A stretch of 64,000 bases of DNA from Adiantum capillus-veneris (Eukaryota > Streptophyta > Polypodiopsida > Polypodiales > Pteridaceae): assembly GCA_014529385.2 (NCBI GenBank), contig CM043946.1:22584077-22648076 (forward strand), written 5' to 3'. How positions within the stretch are numbered: position 1 is the first letter of the stretch; the number at the start of each line of letters is the position of its first letter. Positions 1-11,247 of the stretch are shown here, piece after piece. A program made the position numbers and the translations under genes. The notes below the pieces were generated by a model. The model had not been told where the DNA came from. It was given only the letters and a program-made list of their open reading frames with translations, and searched no databases.

Positions 1-302
1 ATGTTCATGGTTTTGTGTTGGAGATGGTTTCAGGAATTTTCAGCCATGGAGATTCTTGAAGACAAACGAAGCAGGTCTCTAGACGAAGTTGAAGCAAGGA
101 AGGAGCCACAGAAGACTTTGTGTCGCTTTCGGTGCGGCCCAAAGAAGCAAGCGTTGCAGACCTTTATGAAGTTCAAGTACCGCACGACCCACACAACAGA
201 GTGGGCCGGCGAAGAGTCCCTTCCAAGATTCTGGATACTGTTGGCGATCTCCTTCGACGCCATACAGTTCGGTACTAGTACCTCACTTTGAAAAGGAGGG
301 GA
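1..302 (+). mobile_element. 3' internal end and polypurine tract of a plus-strand LTR retrotransposon
   Basis: A purine run (about 291-302, aaaaggagggga) ends exactly where the LTR at 303 begins with TG. That is the position of a polypurine tract, the primer for plus-strand DNA synthesis, so the element reads on the plus strand and most of it lies left of the window. The 96-codon open frame at 1-291 gives no family match I recognise; I do not see a clear chromodomain or integrase tail. Its coding status is uncertain and it may simply be decayed pol or untranslated sequence. Confidence 0.55.
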
Positions 303-1507
303 TGTCACGTGACACATCCCAACCCTATGTGTCCGTGGAGTCTGGACAAGCTACACCACAGCAGGGTTCAGTGAGTTCAGTCAAGTCTAGATTAGCAGTG
401 ATCTGGCAATTTTGTGAGTCTATTCATAGACCGTGCATGCCCAGTCACCTAGCATAGATGCATATCCTCCGGTTGCACACAGCATGATCATCGGAATTCC
501 CATCAGAATCCATTAGCATCAATTAGGGGAATTTTCCAGTGCATCTAGCCTATTTTCCTATTTGTTGGTATTTTCACTTATTATTTTTAAGTGACTTTCC
601 AACAAAAGTAGGTTAGGCAATTTTGCTAAGTTAATATATAAGCAAACCCAAGTTAGCACTTTCTAGCAGAAGAGGTAGCAGGAGCTTCCCGCTCAACAGG
701 CAACTTCTCAGCAGTACCCCCCCCTCAGCATTAGACCAACCTTCCCTTGGCGTTTTCTTCACAAGAAGCCTCGCCTACAAGATCCACCCTTTGGCGTTTC
801 TCCCCTACAGCAAACCATCGCCGAGAAGCACCTGAACCTGGCGTTTTTACGTGATCCCCATCAGCGTTTTTCAGCCTTCACTAACGCTAGGCATCCACAA
901 CAGAACTTCAGCATTTTGTGGAGTTTTATCAGCATGAAGACCTCAGCCTTATAGCGTTTTTGCAGCAGGTTGGCAGCCCATTAAAAACGCTGCCCTATCT
1001 TGCAGATTTGCAGAAATTCCAGCCAGCAGCATCAGCGTTTTCATCCTCAGCACGACCCCCGACATAGCGGATTATTTTCAGCCATAAACGCAGCAAGAAA
1101 CAGTCATTTTCAGCCCCGAAAACAGTCCACAAATTCAGCCAAAGAAGATCACAGATTCAGCCATCGAGTCGTCGTCGCCATCACCGTCATCGCCATCGGC
1201 ATAGTCCCACTGCATCAATCCATTGCATACGCATTGTACACCTTTGTGCAATCAAAGTAGACCGCTCTCGCCGACGAGAGTGGGGCCTTCGGAGGAGGGT
1301 ATTACAACCTCTCGGTGTCGTATCTCTTCTCTCTCCTTCTCTCAGTCTCATTCACTTGCACGCACAATATCCACTCACTTTGTTCGTGATCATAGCACTC
1401 TCCACTAGACGGAAGGCTCTCTCCTTCCCTAAGAACTAAAAGGAACCTTGAGCAATAAAGATCACTAATCTTGAGAAAATACAACATTCATTCCGCTGCA
1501 CCTAACA
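303..1507 (+). mobile_element. LTR of gypsy-type element, plus orientation (3' LTR)
   Basis: This 1205-bp segment begins TGTCACGTGACA and ends CACCTAACA, so it has TG...CA ends. It matches the reverse complement of 2510-3609 along its whole length, with many substitutions and indels (roughly 85-90% alike where I compared by eye). The polypurine tract just before it makes it a 3' LTR. It holds repeated short motifs of the type 'cagcgtttt' between about 800 and 1100. The adjoining sequence at 1508 is not host DNA but gag sequence of a relative in the opposite orientation. No ORF within it (for example 1000-1260) looks like a real gene. Confidence 0.85.
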
Positions 1508-2082
1508 AAAACTTTGCTATTTCATGTCTTCTTAGTTGTCGCAAAATAAACATTAAATTGATGCAACCAAGAATGAATAACCGTAGCATCCATCTGACCG
1601 TCATACTTATTGAAAGTCAACTTCTCTGTGACTGGATGGTTGGAATCCGCATCGTGGCTTGCACCACTTGAGGAACTCCCACGATCTTTGGGTGGTTCGG
1701 TCTTCGAGGCTAGCACTTGTCAAAGCAATTCTTGAGTGCGTAGCTCTCTTTGAGTTGCACGCTCGGCCTTCCTTTTTGCTTTTCGTTCATTTCTTTCATC
1801 GCGCTCGCGTTCGAAACCATGGCGATTGGTTTCTTGTTGTGCGAACGCAACTCGATTCGCTTCTTGTTGTTGTATTGCATTTCTTTCATTTCGTTCTTGT
1901 TGTGCCAGCATCATGTTTATCATTGACTTGACCATCATCTCCATAGGAGTTAATACAACTCGTGGCGTAGATGGCGAAGGGGGAGGGTCGAAAAAATCTC
2001 ATGGTGGGGAAAAATCTTCTCCGCCTCTCTCATGCTCATCACCTGTATGCGAAGTATCCATTCCGCTTCGGGTTACGGCCAT
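1508..2082 (-). pseudogene. gag N-terminal fragment, gypsy-type element
   Basis: Reading on the minus strand from an ATG at 2082, the frame gives a charged, glutamine- and arginine-rich segment (AQQERNERNAIQQQEANR) and then a segment typical of the start of a gypsy gag domain (FNKYDGQMDATVIHSWLHQF). Two stop codons interrupt it, near 1998 and 1718. It is cut off at 1508, exactly at the end of the neighbouring plus-strand LTR. It belongs to the minus-strand element whose 5' LTR is 2510-3609. Gag would form the particle capsid; this copy is truncated and broken. Confidence 0.7.
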
Positions 2083-2491
2083 GCACTATGATCTTTGGTT
2101 CTTAAGTTCACGAGGAACTTGGGTTCTTGAGGGTCTTGGGCTCTTTGGTTCTTGAGGTTTTCTTTCGCTTGCAAACCGTGTTTGAGAAGGATCTTCTCTC
2201 CACCCGAGTTCTACTCCTTTTTGTGGGCGCACCCCTTCGCGGCCTTGCGCTCACACCAAGGTTGCTTTTTCCCACCTCACGTCGATTGGCCGGCCGCTAA
2301 GTGCACGGTCCGCTCTCAGTGAGTGAAAAGAGACACAAGGGGAGGTTGGACAAGCCCTTCTTTCTTGGGATTCCTGTCACTCTTCAAACAACACGATTAA
2401 GAATCGACACGCCCAAGCGAACTTGGGTTCGTGCGACCGCAACAAGCAAAAAAATTCTTGTGGTTCTTTCCTTGAGTGATAAAGAACACTG

Positions 2492-2509
2492 CCAAAGCTT
2501 TGATACCAA
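2492..2509 (-). other. Primer binding site, initiator tRNA-Met type
   Basis: Directly after the LTR end at 2510, the minus strand reads ttggtatcaaagc, close to the plant consensus TGGTATCAGAGC complementary to the 3' end of initiator tRNA-Met. Its position next to the LTR end fixes the element as minus-strand and 2510-3609 as its 5' LTR. The sequence between here and the gag ATG at 2082 is the untranslated leader. Confidence 0.75.
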
Positions 2510-3609
2510 TGTTAGGTGCAGCGGAATGATTGTTTGCGCTTTGCTCAAGATGAGTGCTCCGAACTGTGCTCAAGGTTCCTTTTGTTCTTATGGAAGGTAG
2601 AGCTTTCCGTTCTTAATGAGAGAATGCTATGATCACAAATAAAGTGAATGGACACTGTGCGTGCAAGTGTATGAGATTGAGAGATAGAGAGAAGAGAGAT
2701 ACGACACCAGAGACGTTGTAAAAACCCTCCTCCAAAGGCCCCACTCTCGTCGGTGAGAGTGGTCTACTTATTGATTGCACAAAGTGGTACAATGACGATG
2801 CAATGGACTGATGCAACTTGGGACTATGCCAGTGACGACGACGACTTTAGGGCTGAAATATGCGACCTTCTATCAGCTGTCCATAAAAACGCTATGGCTG
2901 AAAATTTGGGACTGATTTCGGTGGCTGAAAATGACTGTTTTGGCTGTGTTTTTGAGGGCTGAAAATGACTATCTTCTGCAATCAACTAGGGCTGAATTTG
3001 CTGCTGTGTGGAATGCTAAAGGCTTCACTTCAGGCTGAAAATGAAAACGCTGGTTCATCTGGGTAGCCCTAGCAAAAACGCTAGGGATCTAGGAATGATG
3101 GCGATCACTACAAAGCTGGAAACGCTAGACAGGTTGGGGTTTGACGATGTTCCAGAAAACGCTAGGGTTGTGGAGGAAAAACGCCAAGTCTAATGGGGTG
3201 ATTGAAGGGTTCTTGATGGTTCCTGCTGAGAAGGTGCCTGTTGAGCGGGGAGCTCCTGCTGCCTCTTTTGCCATTTAGTGCTAACTTGGATTTGCTTATA
3301 TATTTTCGTAGCAAAATTGCCCTACCTACTTTTGTTGGGAAGTCACTTAAAAATAAATAAGTGAAAAATGTCAAAAATAGGCTAAATGCACTGGAAAATT
3401 CCCCTAATTGATTCTGATGGGATTACTGATGATCATGCTGTGTGCAACCATAGGATATGCATCTATGCTAAGTGACTGGGCACGCACGGTCTATGAATAG
3501 ACTCACCAAAGTGCCAGATCACTTCAAAATCTAGGCTGACTGGACTGACTGAACCCTGTTATGCTGTAGCTTGTCCACGGACACATAGGGTTGGATGTGT
3601 CACGTGACA
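2510..3609 (-). mobile_element. LTR of gypsy-type element, minus orientation (5' LTR)
   Basis: This 1100-bp segment reads TGTCACGTGACACATCC...CCTAACA on the minus strand and is the inverted, diverged partner of 303-1507. A primer site follows its end, so it is a 5' LTR. The two LTRs differ by many substitutions and by about 100 bp of net length, so they are better read as separate old insertions of one family than as the two ends of one young element. The ORFs on either strand inside it are chance frames. Confidence 0.85.
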
Positions 3610-3919
3610 AAAGTAGTTGTGTGAAGTTTGATTTCTAGGATTAAGTTTTAAGATGCCTTATCCTTTTTTGTTTAAAGTTGAGTACTTGTTTTAAGTTTTA
3701 GCCAAGTAAGCTACGTCAACTTATTTTGCGTATGCGTTTTCTAAAAACATTTTTAAGTTAATAATGTTTTGTTTTATCTAGTTTTGTTTCGTAGCAAATG
3801 AAGTAAATTAGTTATTTTTTTAAAATAATTGTCTTTTCTTGTGTCCCTTACTTTTATAGTTTTATGAGCTTTATTCCCTCTTATAATTCGTGAGTTTTGA
3901 CTTTTCTGAACTTATGAAG
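3610..3919. other. AT-rich sequence, no gene seen
   Basis: This stretch between the minus-strand LTR and the decayed integrase is T-rich on the plus strand and carries no open frame or motif that I recognise. It could be decayed internal sequence of an older element or intron of the VTE6-like gene downstream. Confidence 0.4.
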
Positions 3920-4255
3920 GTATATCTTGAAAAATCTTGTCCTGTGGGGAGAACTTTCTTGCCCCCTTGACACTCTCAAATGGTGCCTTCCTTGTCGATG
4001 TGTGAACAATGGTGTTGTAAGCAAACTCCACTAGTGCCAAATATTTCTCTTATTTGAGACTTATTTTCAAAGATACAACATTGCCAACAAGTCTAATACC
4101 TCGGAGTTGGTGATCTTTGATTGCCCATCTGTCTGTGGATGAAACGACAAAGAGTAAAGTACCCAATTCTCACACATTGCTCTCCAAAAGAAGCCCGTAA
4201 ATGTGGGGTCTATCTGAAACAATACACTAAGGTATTTTTGGGTTTTAGGCCCCTC
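3920..4255 (-). pseudogene. Decayed gypsy integrase C-terminal half
   Basis: On the minus strand the segment around 4230-4090 gives DPTFTGFFWRAMCENW followed by FHPQTDGQSKITNSE, the recognisable end of the gypsy integrase core: the conserved YHPQTDGQTER block that normally carries the catalytic glutamate. Here the residue after DGQ is S and then K rather than T-E. Further on (4050-3930, shifted frame and stop) comes LVEFAYNT..HTSTRKAPFE, the usual following segment. It is broken by stops and frameshifts. No LTR can be tied to it with confidence. Confidence 0.8.
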
Positions 4256-4576
4256 GGCCGGTGCTCCATAAGTTGTTAGGGTTAGGTTTATCAAAAGCTC
4301 AACCCCCCTTTTGTTCTAGGCCCCTTGGCCAGACTTTTTGGGTTCAGTTTGTCTGGGTTCTTCAACCCCTTATCTTGGTGGCCAGTTCTTTCCAGCTGGG
4401 CACGCCATCATCCATGTCATCAATTTGTAATAGGAGTGGTTATGTGCTTGAAATAGGAACAACTATGATGAGACGAACATAGTGAAAGCAATAGAAACTT
4501 TACATGGGGAGGTTAACTTTGAAAAGTGATTATTTATTTCGTTTGTCCTAATTTGGGGTTTTGATGCTTGTTTCAG
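4256..4576 (+). other. Intron sequence preceding the VTE6 exons (inferred)
   Basis: No ORF or transposon motif is evident here. The stretch ends in a pyrimidine-rich run and an AG at 4575-4576, used below as the acceptor of the first visible VTE6 exon, so at least the last part should be intron. Confidence 0.45.
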
Positions 4577-5395
4577 GGAACCGGGGTAACCAAAGTCAAA
4601 ATAAAGCAAAAAGAGAAAGAAGGAATTGCTGAGAAGAGGAGTGGAAAACGAGGTCCTTCAAGTGTTTGGGGTTCAGGTGCGGCTGGAATCGCATGTGCAA
4701 TTGCTGCAATCATAGGCTTAGGGGGGTCAGATTTCTCCTATTTGTGGCAACTAGGTTTTGCAGCAAGTTTTGCAACCAAATTAAGCGATACGGTCTCGAG
4801 TGAGATTGGCAAAGCCTACGGAACAACCACGTAACCTTTTGTCTTTCGCTTAGGAGTCTCAATCATTTCAAGTGTTTTAATTTCACCTTAGGAGCTCTTT
4901 ACATTTTAAACAGTTACCTGGTAACCACACTGGAAGTGGTTCCTAGAGGGACCGAGGGAGCAGTAAGCTTAGAAGGAACACTTGCTGGTCTGAGTGCCTC
5001 TCTCCTATTCTGCGCCCTTGCGTACAATCTTAGCCAGGTTTGAGTTACCTCTCCCTTCACCACCTTAACTTTGCGTACTTTTGTGATGTGCAACGTTGAT
5101 GACAAATAAAGAGTTGTGCTACCAGGTGACAGCCAGAGATGCTTTGATTTGCATCATTGGATCACAAGTTGCAAACCTTATAGAGAGCTATGCTGGGGCT
5201 ACACTGCAGGATAAAAAGGGTTTTGAATGGGTATGTTTTTGCTTTTGGCTTGTTATCTCGTCTTGCCTACATTTTTTTGGTGATAACACGGTTTTCTCTC
5301 GTGTGCAGCTAAACAATGATGTTGTCAATGTTCTTAATATATCTTTCGGTGCAGCATTAGCAATCGCAGCATCGTGTGCGTGTGATATGCTATGA
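4577..5395 (+). CDS. VTE6: VTE6-like phytyl-phosphate kinase (DUF92/TMEM19 family), last four exons
   Basis: Four exons join in frame: 4577-4830, 4914-5037, 5126-5230 and 5309-5395 (TGA), with AG/GT borders at each intron; the first border splits a Thr codon. They encode 189 residues of the C-terminal two thirds of the family. Recognisable blocks are GTGVTKVKIKQKEKEG, RGPSSVWGSGAAG, FATKLSDTVSSEIGKAYG, VPRGTEGAVSLEGTLAGL, GSQVANLIESYAGA and NNDVVNVLNISFG, which I recognise from Arabidopsis VTE6. That plastid membrane protein phosphorylates phytyl phosphate to phytyl diphosphate, recycling chlorophyll phytol for tocopherol and phylloquinone. Hydrophobic stretches fit a polytopic membrane protein. 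The C-terminus ends a few residues early and differently (AASCACDML). The transit peptide and first membrane segments are not seen and should lie upstream beyond inserted retroelements. No disabling change is visible in the visible exons. Confidence 0.88.
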
Positions 5396-7780
5396 TCAAG
5401 GACACCGTAACAGATGCCAATCAGCTAGTTGTGTACAGTTCAGCGCTTGACTCCTTGTCAGTGTATATTGTAGTCTCAACATCAATTCTGATTTACAATT
5501 CTTAAAATGAGGATGCCATTCTTACATTTTTAAACTTCGTTGGGATCTTTTTCTCCCATCAGCATATTCACATGGGCTTTGGTGCATTCAGCATGCGTCT
5601 CTCTGGTTAATATGTACAAATACTCAATCTCGTGGTTGAAGTGAGCACATTGTTGTTGTCTGTTTGGTATGCGTGTGACCTTTGTTAAACAACTTATTAT
5701 TTTGCAGTTAAATGCTTTTCTTCTCTGCATTTCTATGCTAAGCTATTACATACTCTGTGATGACCAAGTTTAGTGTTTACAAGATTCGATTTTGCTGAGG
5801 GCTTCATTCACTAGAAACAGGTATCTTTTCTCTTATTATTGCAGTGGAAATACAATTGAAGGGGCTCTTTGATGTATTTATGACAGAGGATTTATGCTTA
5901 AATTATCTGGCTTGTGCTAGTGCAAAAGCAAGGTGATCAGTGATTTGGTTTTCCAGTCATGTTTCGGTTTGAAGACACGTGACATGAAATGTCTATGGAT
6001 GTGACATGATATCTCTATGGATGCGGAGGTAGTGTAACTTGGTGAGGTTTTCTTTGATCTTCAGCAAATTGTGGCTGCTACGTTTTGTCTGTGACTAGTG
6101 TAGGAAATGTTTTAAAGATTTGCTTCCAGCAATTGTCATGGTGGCTACTGATAACATCATTGTCTTGATTAGGTGGATATATTGAATTCCAGGGATGCCT
6201 TGGCAACTTAGGGTGCTTACACAGTGCCCAGACATTGGGCACGTGCGTGCCTAGGACTCTCAATAGCTTTTGAAAATTGACACTGCGAACTAGTTTTACC
6301 AGGTGTAAATTGCAAAAGAAGTCCCATGTTTGATGTTGAAGAGACCAGTCAAAGTGTCACATGTCATAATAAGCTTGAAGCTGAGGATGGGTGGGAAGAA
6401 GGCACTAAAAGCAATCTAGAAATCATCGAAAGATATCCATGCTAGGAAAAGCACCTAAGACTTATACCTCCAACAAGCCCAATAGAAAAGATCGAGAGAT
6501 GAGGAGGCATACCCAGAAGAAAGGATTTGTTGTGCAAAAGATTTGGAGAGAGCTGCTTGGAGAGGAAACCACGAGAAAAACAAGAACAAGAAAATCGTGA
6601 AAACAAGAAAAAGAGTCACCAGATGCATGCACCACAAAATTTGTGGAACTAAGAAATTGAACTCAAGAAGTATGGCAAATGGGAGCAAAGCAGGGAGAGT
6701 CAGAATAAAGCTAAGAGGTGTTGAAAGATCTATGACCCAGTGAGCAGGATTTGCTACTCATAGAGGACATCCAGATTGTGGGGCGTGGATGTGGAGAGGC
6801 TTTGAAAGACTATGAGCTGTTGTTCTATGGAGGACATTTTTATTGAGAGTGTGGGGGGCTAGAGGCTCTGAAAGACCTACCAAGCATGGGATACCACAGA
6901 ATGTGAGCCCCATATTAAGTTTTTGGAAACTTGCATAATGAGAAACCCACAAACAAAGGAACTGAGAACCAAAGGACGAGAGAACCACTCGCTCACACCT
7001 AGCAAGAGTCTCTGGCACACACCCCCAATCACTTGATCTCTCCCTCTCTCCCTCCCTCTCTCTCTTAGGCACATTTATTGTTTGAGGCTGTTTGCAAGGC
7101 CAACCGGTACGAGCATTTTGCAATGTTCAACAAGATTTTTTCGTGCCGTTTTTCTGCCTCTTACTTTCAAGTTGGCTTGATCTTATCGTAGATTGAGCAG
7201 TCACCACCAACTTCCATGTGGTCAAGACATTGAGTCTACAATTGATCAGCAAGCGTAGCACATTTTGCTATCTAGTGGCCAACAGATTCATGTATTAAGA
7301 TACATTGTTGTATTTGACTTCCGAGGACAATAATAAAATCTATCTATCTGTGTGTGACTAGGTTGGAAGCAGCACACAAAGGCTCCATCCAACCAATCCG
7401 TTGAATAGGAAAACTTTGCTATCTATAATAAGGGCCTGTGTACAACTCATGGAATATAGTAAGCCCTTCGCCCCTAATGTTGTACTCTCTTTGCGAATAG
7501 GGCACTGTTAGGTGCATGTTGAAGATGCCCATTTTTTGTACATATTGTACATATGGAGATGATATGGAGTGAAGCAAGAGTGTATGCCTTTTTTTTTTGA
7601 AATTTGTGGTCTTCTTAGCTTGCTTTATCACAAGTACACATACATACAATGCAAGTCAGCCTCTGTTGTAGTGCTAAATGGCGGGTTACTTGATGTGCAT
7701 GTATGCCTATTTTTTCTTCCTATACATAAATGAGATTTGAGCCATAAGCAAGTAGAGGGGCACCTCATTAGCAGAGATTT
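5396..7780. other. VTE6 3' flank, no further gene seen
   Basis: The first few hundred bases are probably the VTE6 3' untranslated region (several AATTCTTAAAA-like A/T runs near 5500, but no decisive polyadenylation signal). The rest has no coding frame with a family match on either strand. A TC-rich run lies at 7038-7065. Small ORFs at 6455-7123 are chance frames crossing low-complexity sequence. Confidence 0.5.
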
Positions 7781-7839
7781 TTAGGTTTTGGTCAATGTGT
7801 TTCCGTATCCTTCTTGGATGATAGTTTGGGCTCTTGCCT

Positions 7840-8045
7840 TACCCTCCCAACACACGTTACTCCCATAAAGGTTTTAACACTTTAAGGTGGCATTACTAAA
7901 GAGGTGTCTTAGCTTTTGGTTGCTCAACACACGTTACTCCCTTGTGGTTTTTGCGACAGGATTTGAGGAGTTTTTGTGTTCTTGGATTAAAGGTTTAATG
8001 TTCTTGGGTGGCACTGCTATAGAGGTGTCTTAGCTTTTGCTTGCC
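7840..8045. repeat. Short internal duplication
   Basis: Two kinds of segment recur. CAACACACGTTACTCCC occurs near 7849 and near 7926. The block 'ggtggcattactaaagaggtgtcttagctttt' near 7886 recurs as a close variant near 8006, about 120 bp apart. Some kind of tandem duplication has happened; no function is evident. Confidence 0.6.
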
Positions 8046-8196
8046 CAAAAATGGGTCTTAGGTGGTAGTCACACGAGGCTTAGTTGTCACTAAGCCTCGA
8101 ACACTTCTAACATGTGCAGGAATGGAGCACCGGTTGCAATGGGAAGAGAGAGGGAAGACCAAGGCGCAACGGGTAGAGAGAGGAAGATCAACGCGT

Positions 8197-9119
8197 TGTC
8201 GGAGTGCACGTCTCTCCAAAGTCGATCGGGAAAGCGTCGGGCTTCTGGCTGTAGACGGAGAAGCAACCGAGGTGCAAACCAAGGGGAACGAGTGCAGTTA
8301 TGAGTGGGTTTAGTGTAGATAAGACTAAATAGTGACACTTAGAGAGCAATTGCAGAAGAATATCACATATCATAACAGAATTAATGGCTAAAACAAGATA
8401 TTGACACTTAGTCGGCGTTGGCAATCAACAGATGCTTCCATTAATTTGGTATCTGAAACCCTTGATACAAATCAGTTGCATACGTCGCCATCTTATGCAT
8501 GTTGATTTGCAAACCCCTATTCAGATAATCAACCCCCCGTGGAAACAATCCATAATCTTCAGGTAAATTTGACTTGTATAGCTCTTTTGCCCAACAGATT
8601 TCAAAGAAAAAAAAACCTTGCTGCCTAGCCCTCCCACCGATCATAAGTTCGGTTCTTGCCCGCCACATGCTCAAGCCGATTTTGGCGGCATGTACCTGAG
8701 GTTGCAATGATCACAAGTTGGCCCTGATCCAAGCTTCAAAATCCACCCCTTTGCACCTGTGCTCGCCTTGGAAACTCTTCCCTGTTGATTTTCCCTCATG
8801 TAATCCTTCCCTTCTGCTTTCTTCCTCCCTTGATCTCCTTCGAGCTCTGGTTTTATTAAAAAAAAAAATCCCTTTTCGAGCTCTCCCTTGTGCACTTTCT
8901 TCACCATGATCGAGCGTGAGCTTCCACCGAAAATCCTTCCTTCTTTTGAACTCTTCCCTTTTCGCAAGCTCCACCAAAAATCCCTTCTCTTGCCTCCCGC
9001 TTCTCGTCCTTCAATACCGTCGACAGAGAAAGAGAGAGAGAATCTCCATCGTAGCCTCAAGCAAAAGCGAGAGAGAGCAAGAAAAAACTGTCCTATCTCC
9101 TACCTCCTCTTACCATGCA
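8197..9119 (-). mobile_element. LTR (left copy) of a gag-carrying LTR element
   Basis: This 923-bp segment is matched almost end to end by 15798-16708 in the same orientation. Both begin TGTC(A/G)GAGTGCA and end ...CTCCTCTTACCATGCA on the plus strand, giving TG...CA ends. Orientation is taken from the gag-like ORF, which reads on the minus strand away from the right copy, making this the 3' LTR. No clear polypurine tract adjoins it, and the 5 bp outside the two copies (cgcgt, aaaca) do not match, so no target duplication supports a simple insertion. Confidence 0.75.
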
Positions 9120-11240
9120 AAAAAAACTAGTCTTGCTTGGTTGGCCTTGCTATATAACATCTATAGAATACAATATGACATATGCAAATTGACATTTAGT
9201 ATGTAGCACTGAAGGAAACGAGAGCATGACTAATTTGGCAAGGGCGGCACTGCGTGAAAGGGATATACAATTGAAAAATGCTATAATGTTTATGGGACGA
9301 GACAAAGTTAAGTGCATCAATTATTCGAGATTATAGGGATAGTTACAGTTGAGATTATATCCAAGAGGGGTTACTCTTGATTGGTGGTTGGTATCTTGAA
9401 CTTGTAATGGATTTTAGATGCAATGTTGCTAAGTCTTGTTGTTCCCGCTCTGATGGTGGCAAGGCGTCCAACAATAATACAGAAGTGAGGGCAACAGGAG
9501 TGTCTATTTCATTTGTCTGTCGACCTCGTATATCGTTATATATATGAGGTATGCTGCCGTGCATCAGGGACATATAATTGGGAGCAAAGATGTCACATTG
9601 CATGGTCCAATCTTTATACAATGCAGTAATTTTAAACCATGCCCTAGCATATGGACGGTAAGCTAGTTTCAAGTTGGCTGCAGTTTGCTCCCTAGCTTAT
9701 TGATACTTGGACTGTAATCTTCTAGGTCTTGATAACTTCATACTGACACCTAGTATGACAGAAACAAGGAAATATATAGTATGATATCAATTATTTGGAC
9801 ACCTAGTATGGTACCAATTATTTAGAGCTAAAGTAAATTTGCACAAGATGAATTCACTACTATGATACACCACATGCATTCACTAATGTAACACATCACA
9901 TGCATTGGCTAGCAACCGCATGTAAAGAGTTGCGTGTGTAACTAACATATGCAGATGTTGATCGACATCAAGTGTATAGTCTTGAAAGCGAGATGCAAAT
10001 AAACCGAAGCAAAGGAAGCAATGCAAAAAATTCTAAAACAAGCAAATAGATAAATCATGAATGAGCTGCAACAATAAATGAGGTTCTTTCCTGACCTGCA
10101 ATGTTGTAATGTTGCTTTTTGATTGTCCAATCGAAGGCCGATATTTAAGTCGAGCTACAAAAAAGCAATGTGACATATCGTCTTGCAATGAAATGTCACA
10201 GATTGAAAGTGCAAAGTATATAGTGCACGTCATACAGAGGTGCCATACAAAAGTATGGTGGAGAGTTGGCATTGTGGTCTCTAGAAAACATGATAACAAA
10301 CGCCATGCTCTGTTCCGTAGCGTTTATGTGCTGCACCAAGCAAACACATACGCGTGGGAAATTGGATGCAAATAACGAACCTTGTAGTGCTGTATGGAGT
10401 CGCGCTTGTGCAATTAAAATGTGTAGCATTGTGAATATATGTCCTCCCTGCCATACACAAAACACGTAGACGTAACTTTATGTTCTCTGTCCTCTGATCA
10501 GTATTACCTTCTCTCTCTCTCTCTCTCTCTGTATTTGTGTGTGTGTGTGTGTGTGTGTGTTGTAAGCCGATTCAATCAGCAATTATGTCTTCTTGCCATA
10601 GAGACAATATACTCAAGCTCGTCATCAACAACTGTAAAAGATCTATTGATGCCGTTGACAACGATCTCACTTTCAAGAGCAATAGATTTGTTTTCTGCAT
10701 TGAGCGTCTGCTTCTGAACTTTCATGAGTCCCATGCTTTAAGCAGTAATGAGAAAAAAACAACTCTAAAGATTCATCAATTTTGGGCCTCCAATAACCAC
10801 TTTCTGTGTGCAGGAGGCGCAACAGCCATCCATTAGAAACTAATATCTCTAGTCAAAACATGCAACTTGAAGGCTCTCAAGGTGAAATCCCTCCAAAAGA
10901 TGCAGAAGCCAATGCTTATGACAAAGGTAGTAGTAGTTTTGTTAATGATGCAATTGACGTGGCAACATGAAGCCTGCTAAAAATCTAGCCCTTTTTGTAT
11001 ACAACCAAATTCCATATGTTCATTCCAATCAATGTCGCCGCCACCACCCCGTGAGGCCAACTCACCTTCTCAAGCCCTGGCGGCCCTCCAATACACAACA
11101 CCCTAGCTAACTTCTCTGTCCAGACAACCTCCTCGAATTTTTGCTGATGTAATGTTTCTTATATGCTAATCTAGTAAGAGATGCAAAGAAAGCTGGCTCA
11201 TCTCTACAAGAAAACCGAGATAAGATGCAACATCATGAGG
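9120..11240. other. Interior of the 8197-16708 LTR pair, left part: no recognised gene
   Basis: I find no reverse transcriptase, integrase or protease motif here. A (CT)n run at 10510-10530 is followed closely by a (GT)n run at 10536-10561. A short open minus-strand segment at about 10735-10585 (starting MKVQKQTLNAENKSIALESE) looks coding-like and could be a terminal exon of the unrecognised minus-strand frames at 11248-12403, but I cannot name it. A 105-codon minus frame at 9355-9672 is also unrecognised. Confidence 0.4.
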
Positions 11241-11247
11241 AATGTAT

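Noticed and set aside
1-291. Possible chromodomain in the 96-codon plus frame
   Set aside because: A short EILEDKRSR segment is faintly similar, but no aromatic cage or WKG-type block follows in any frame.
1000-1260. 86-codon plus frame in the 303-1507 LTR
   Set aside because: Lies wholly within an LTR, and the inverted copy does not keep it open.
5970-6020. CACGTGACATG sequence resembling the LTR start at 303
   Set aside because: Only about ten bases match; the following sequence is unrelated to the LTR.
8671-9206. Overlapping frames on both strands inside the left LTR
   Set aside because: The equivalent stretch in the right LTR (16243-16750) does not preserve the same frames, so they are not coding.
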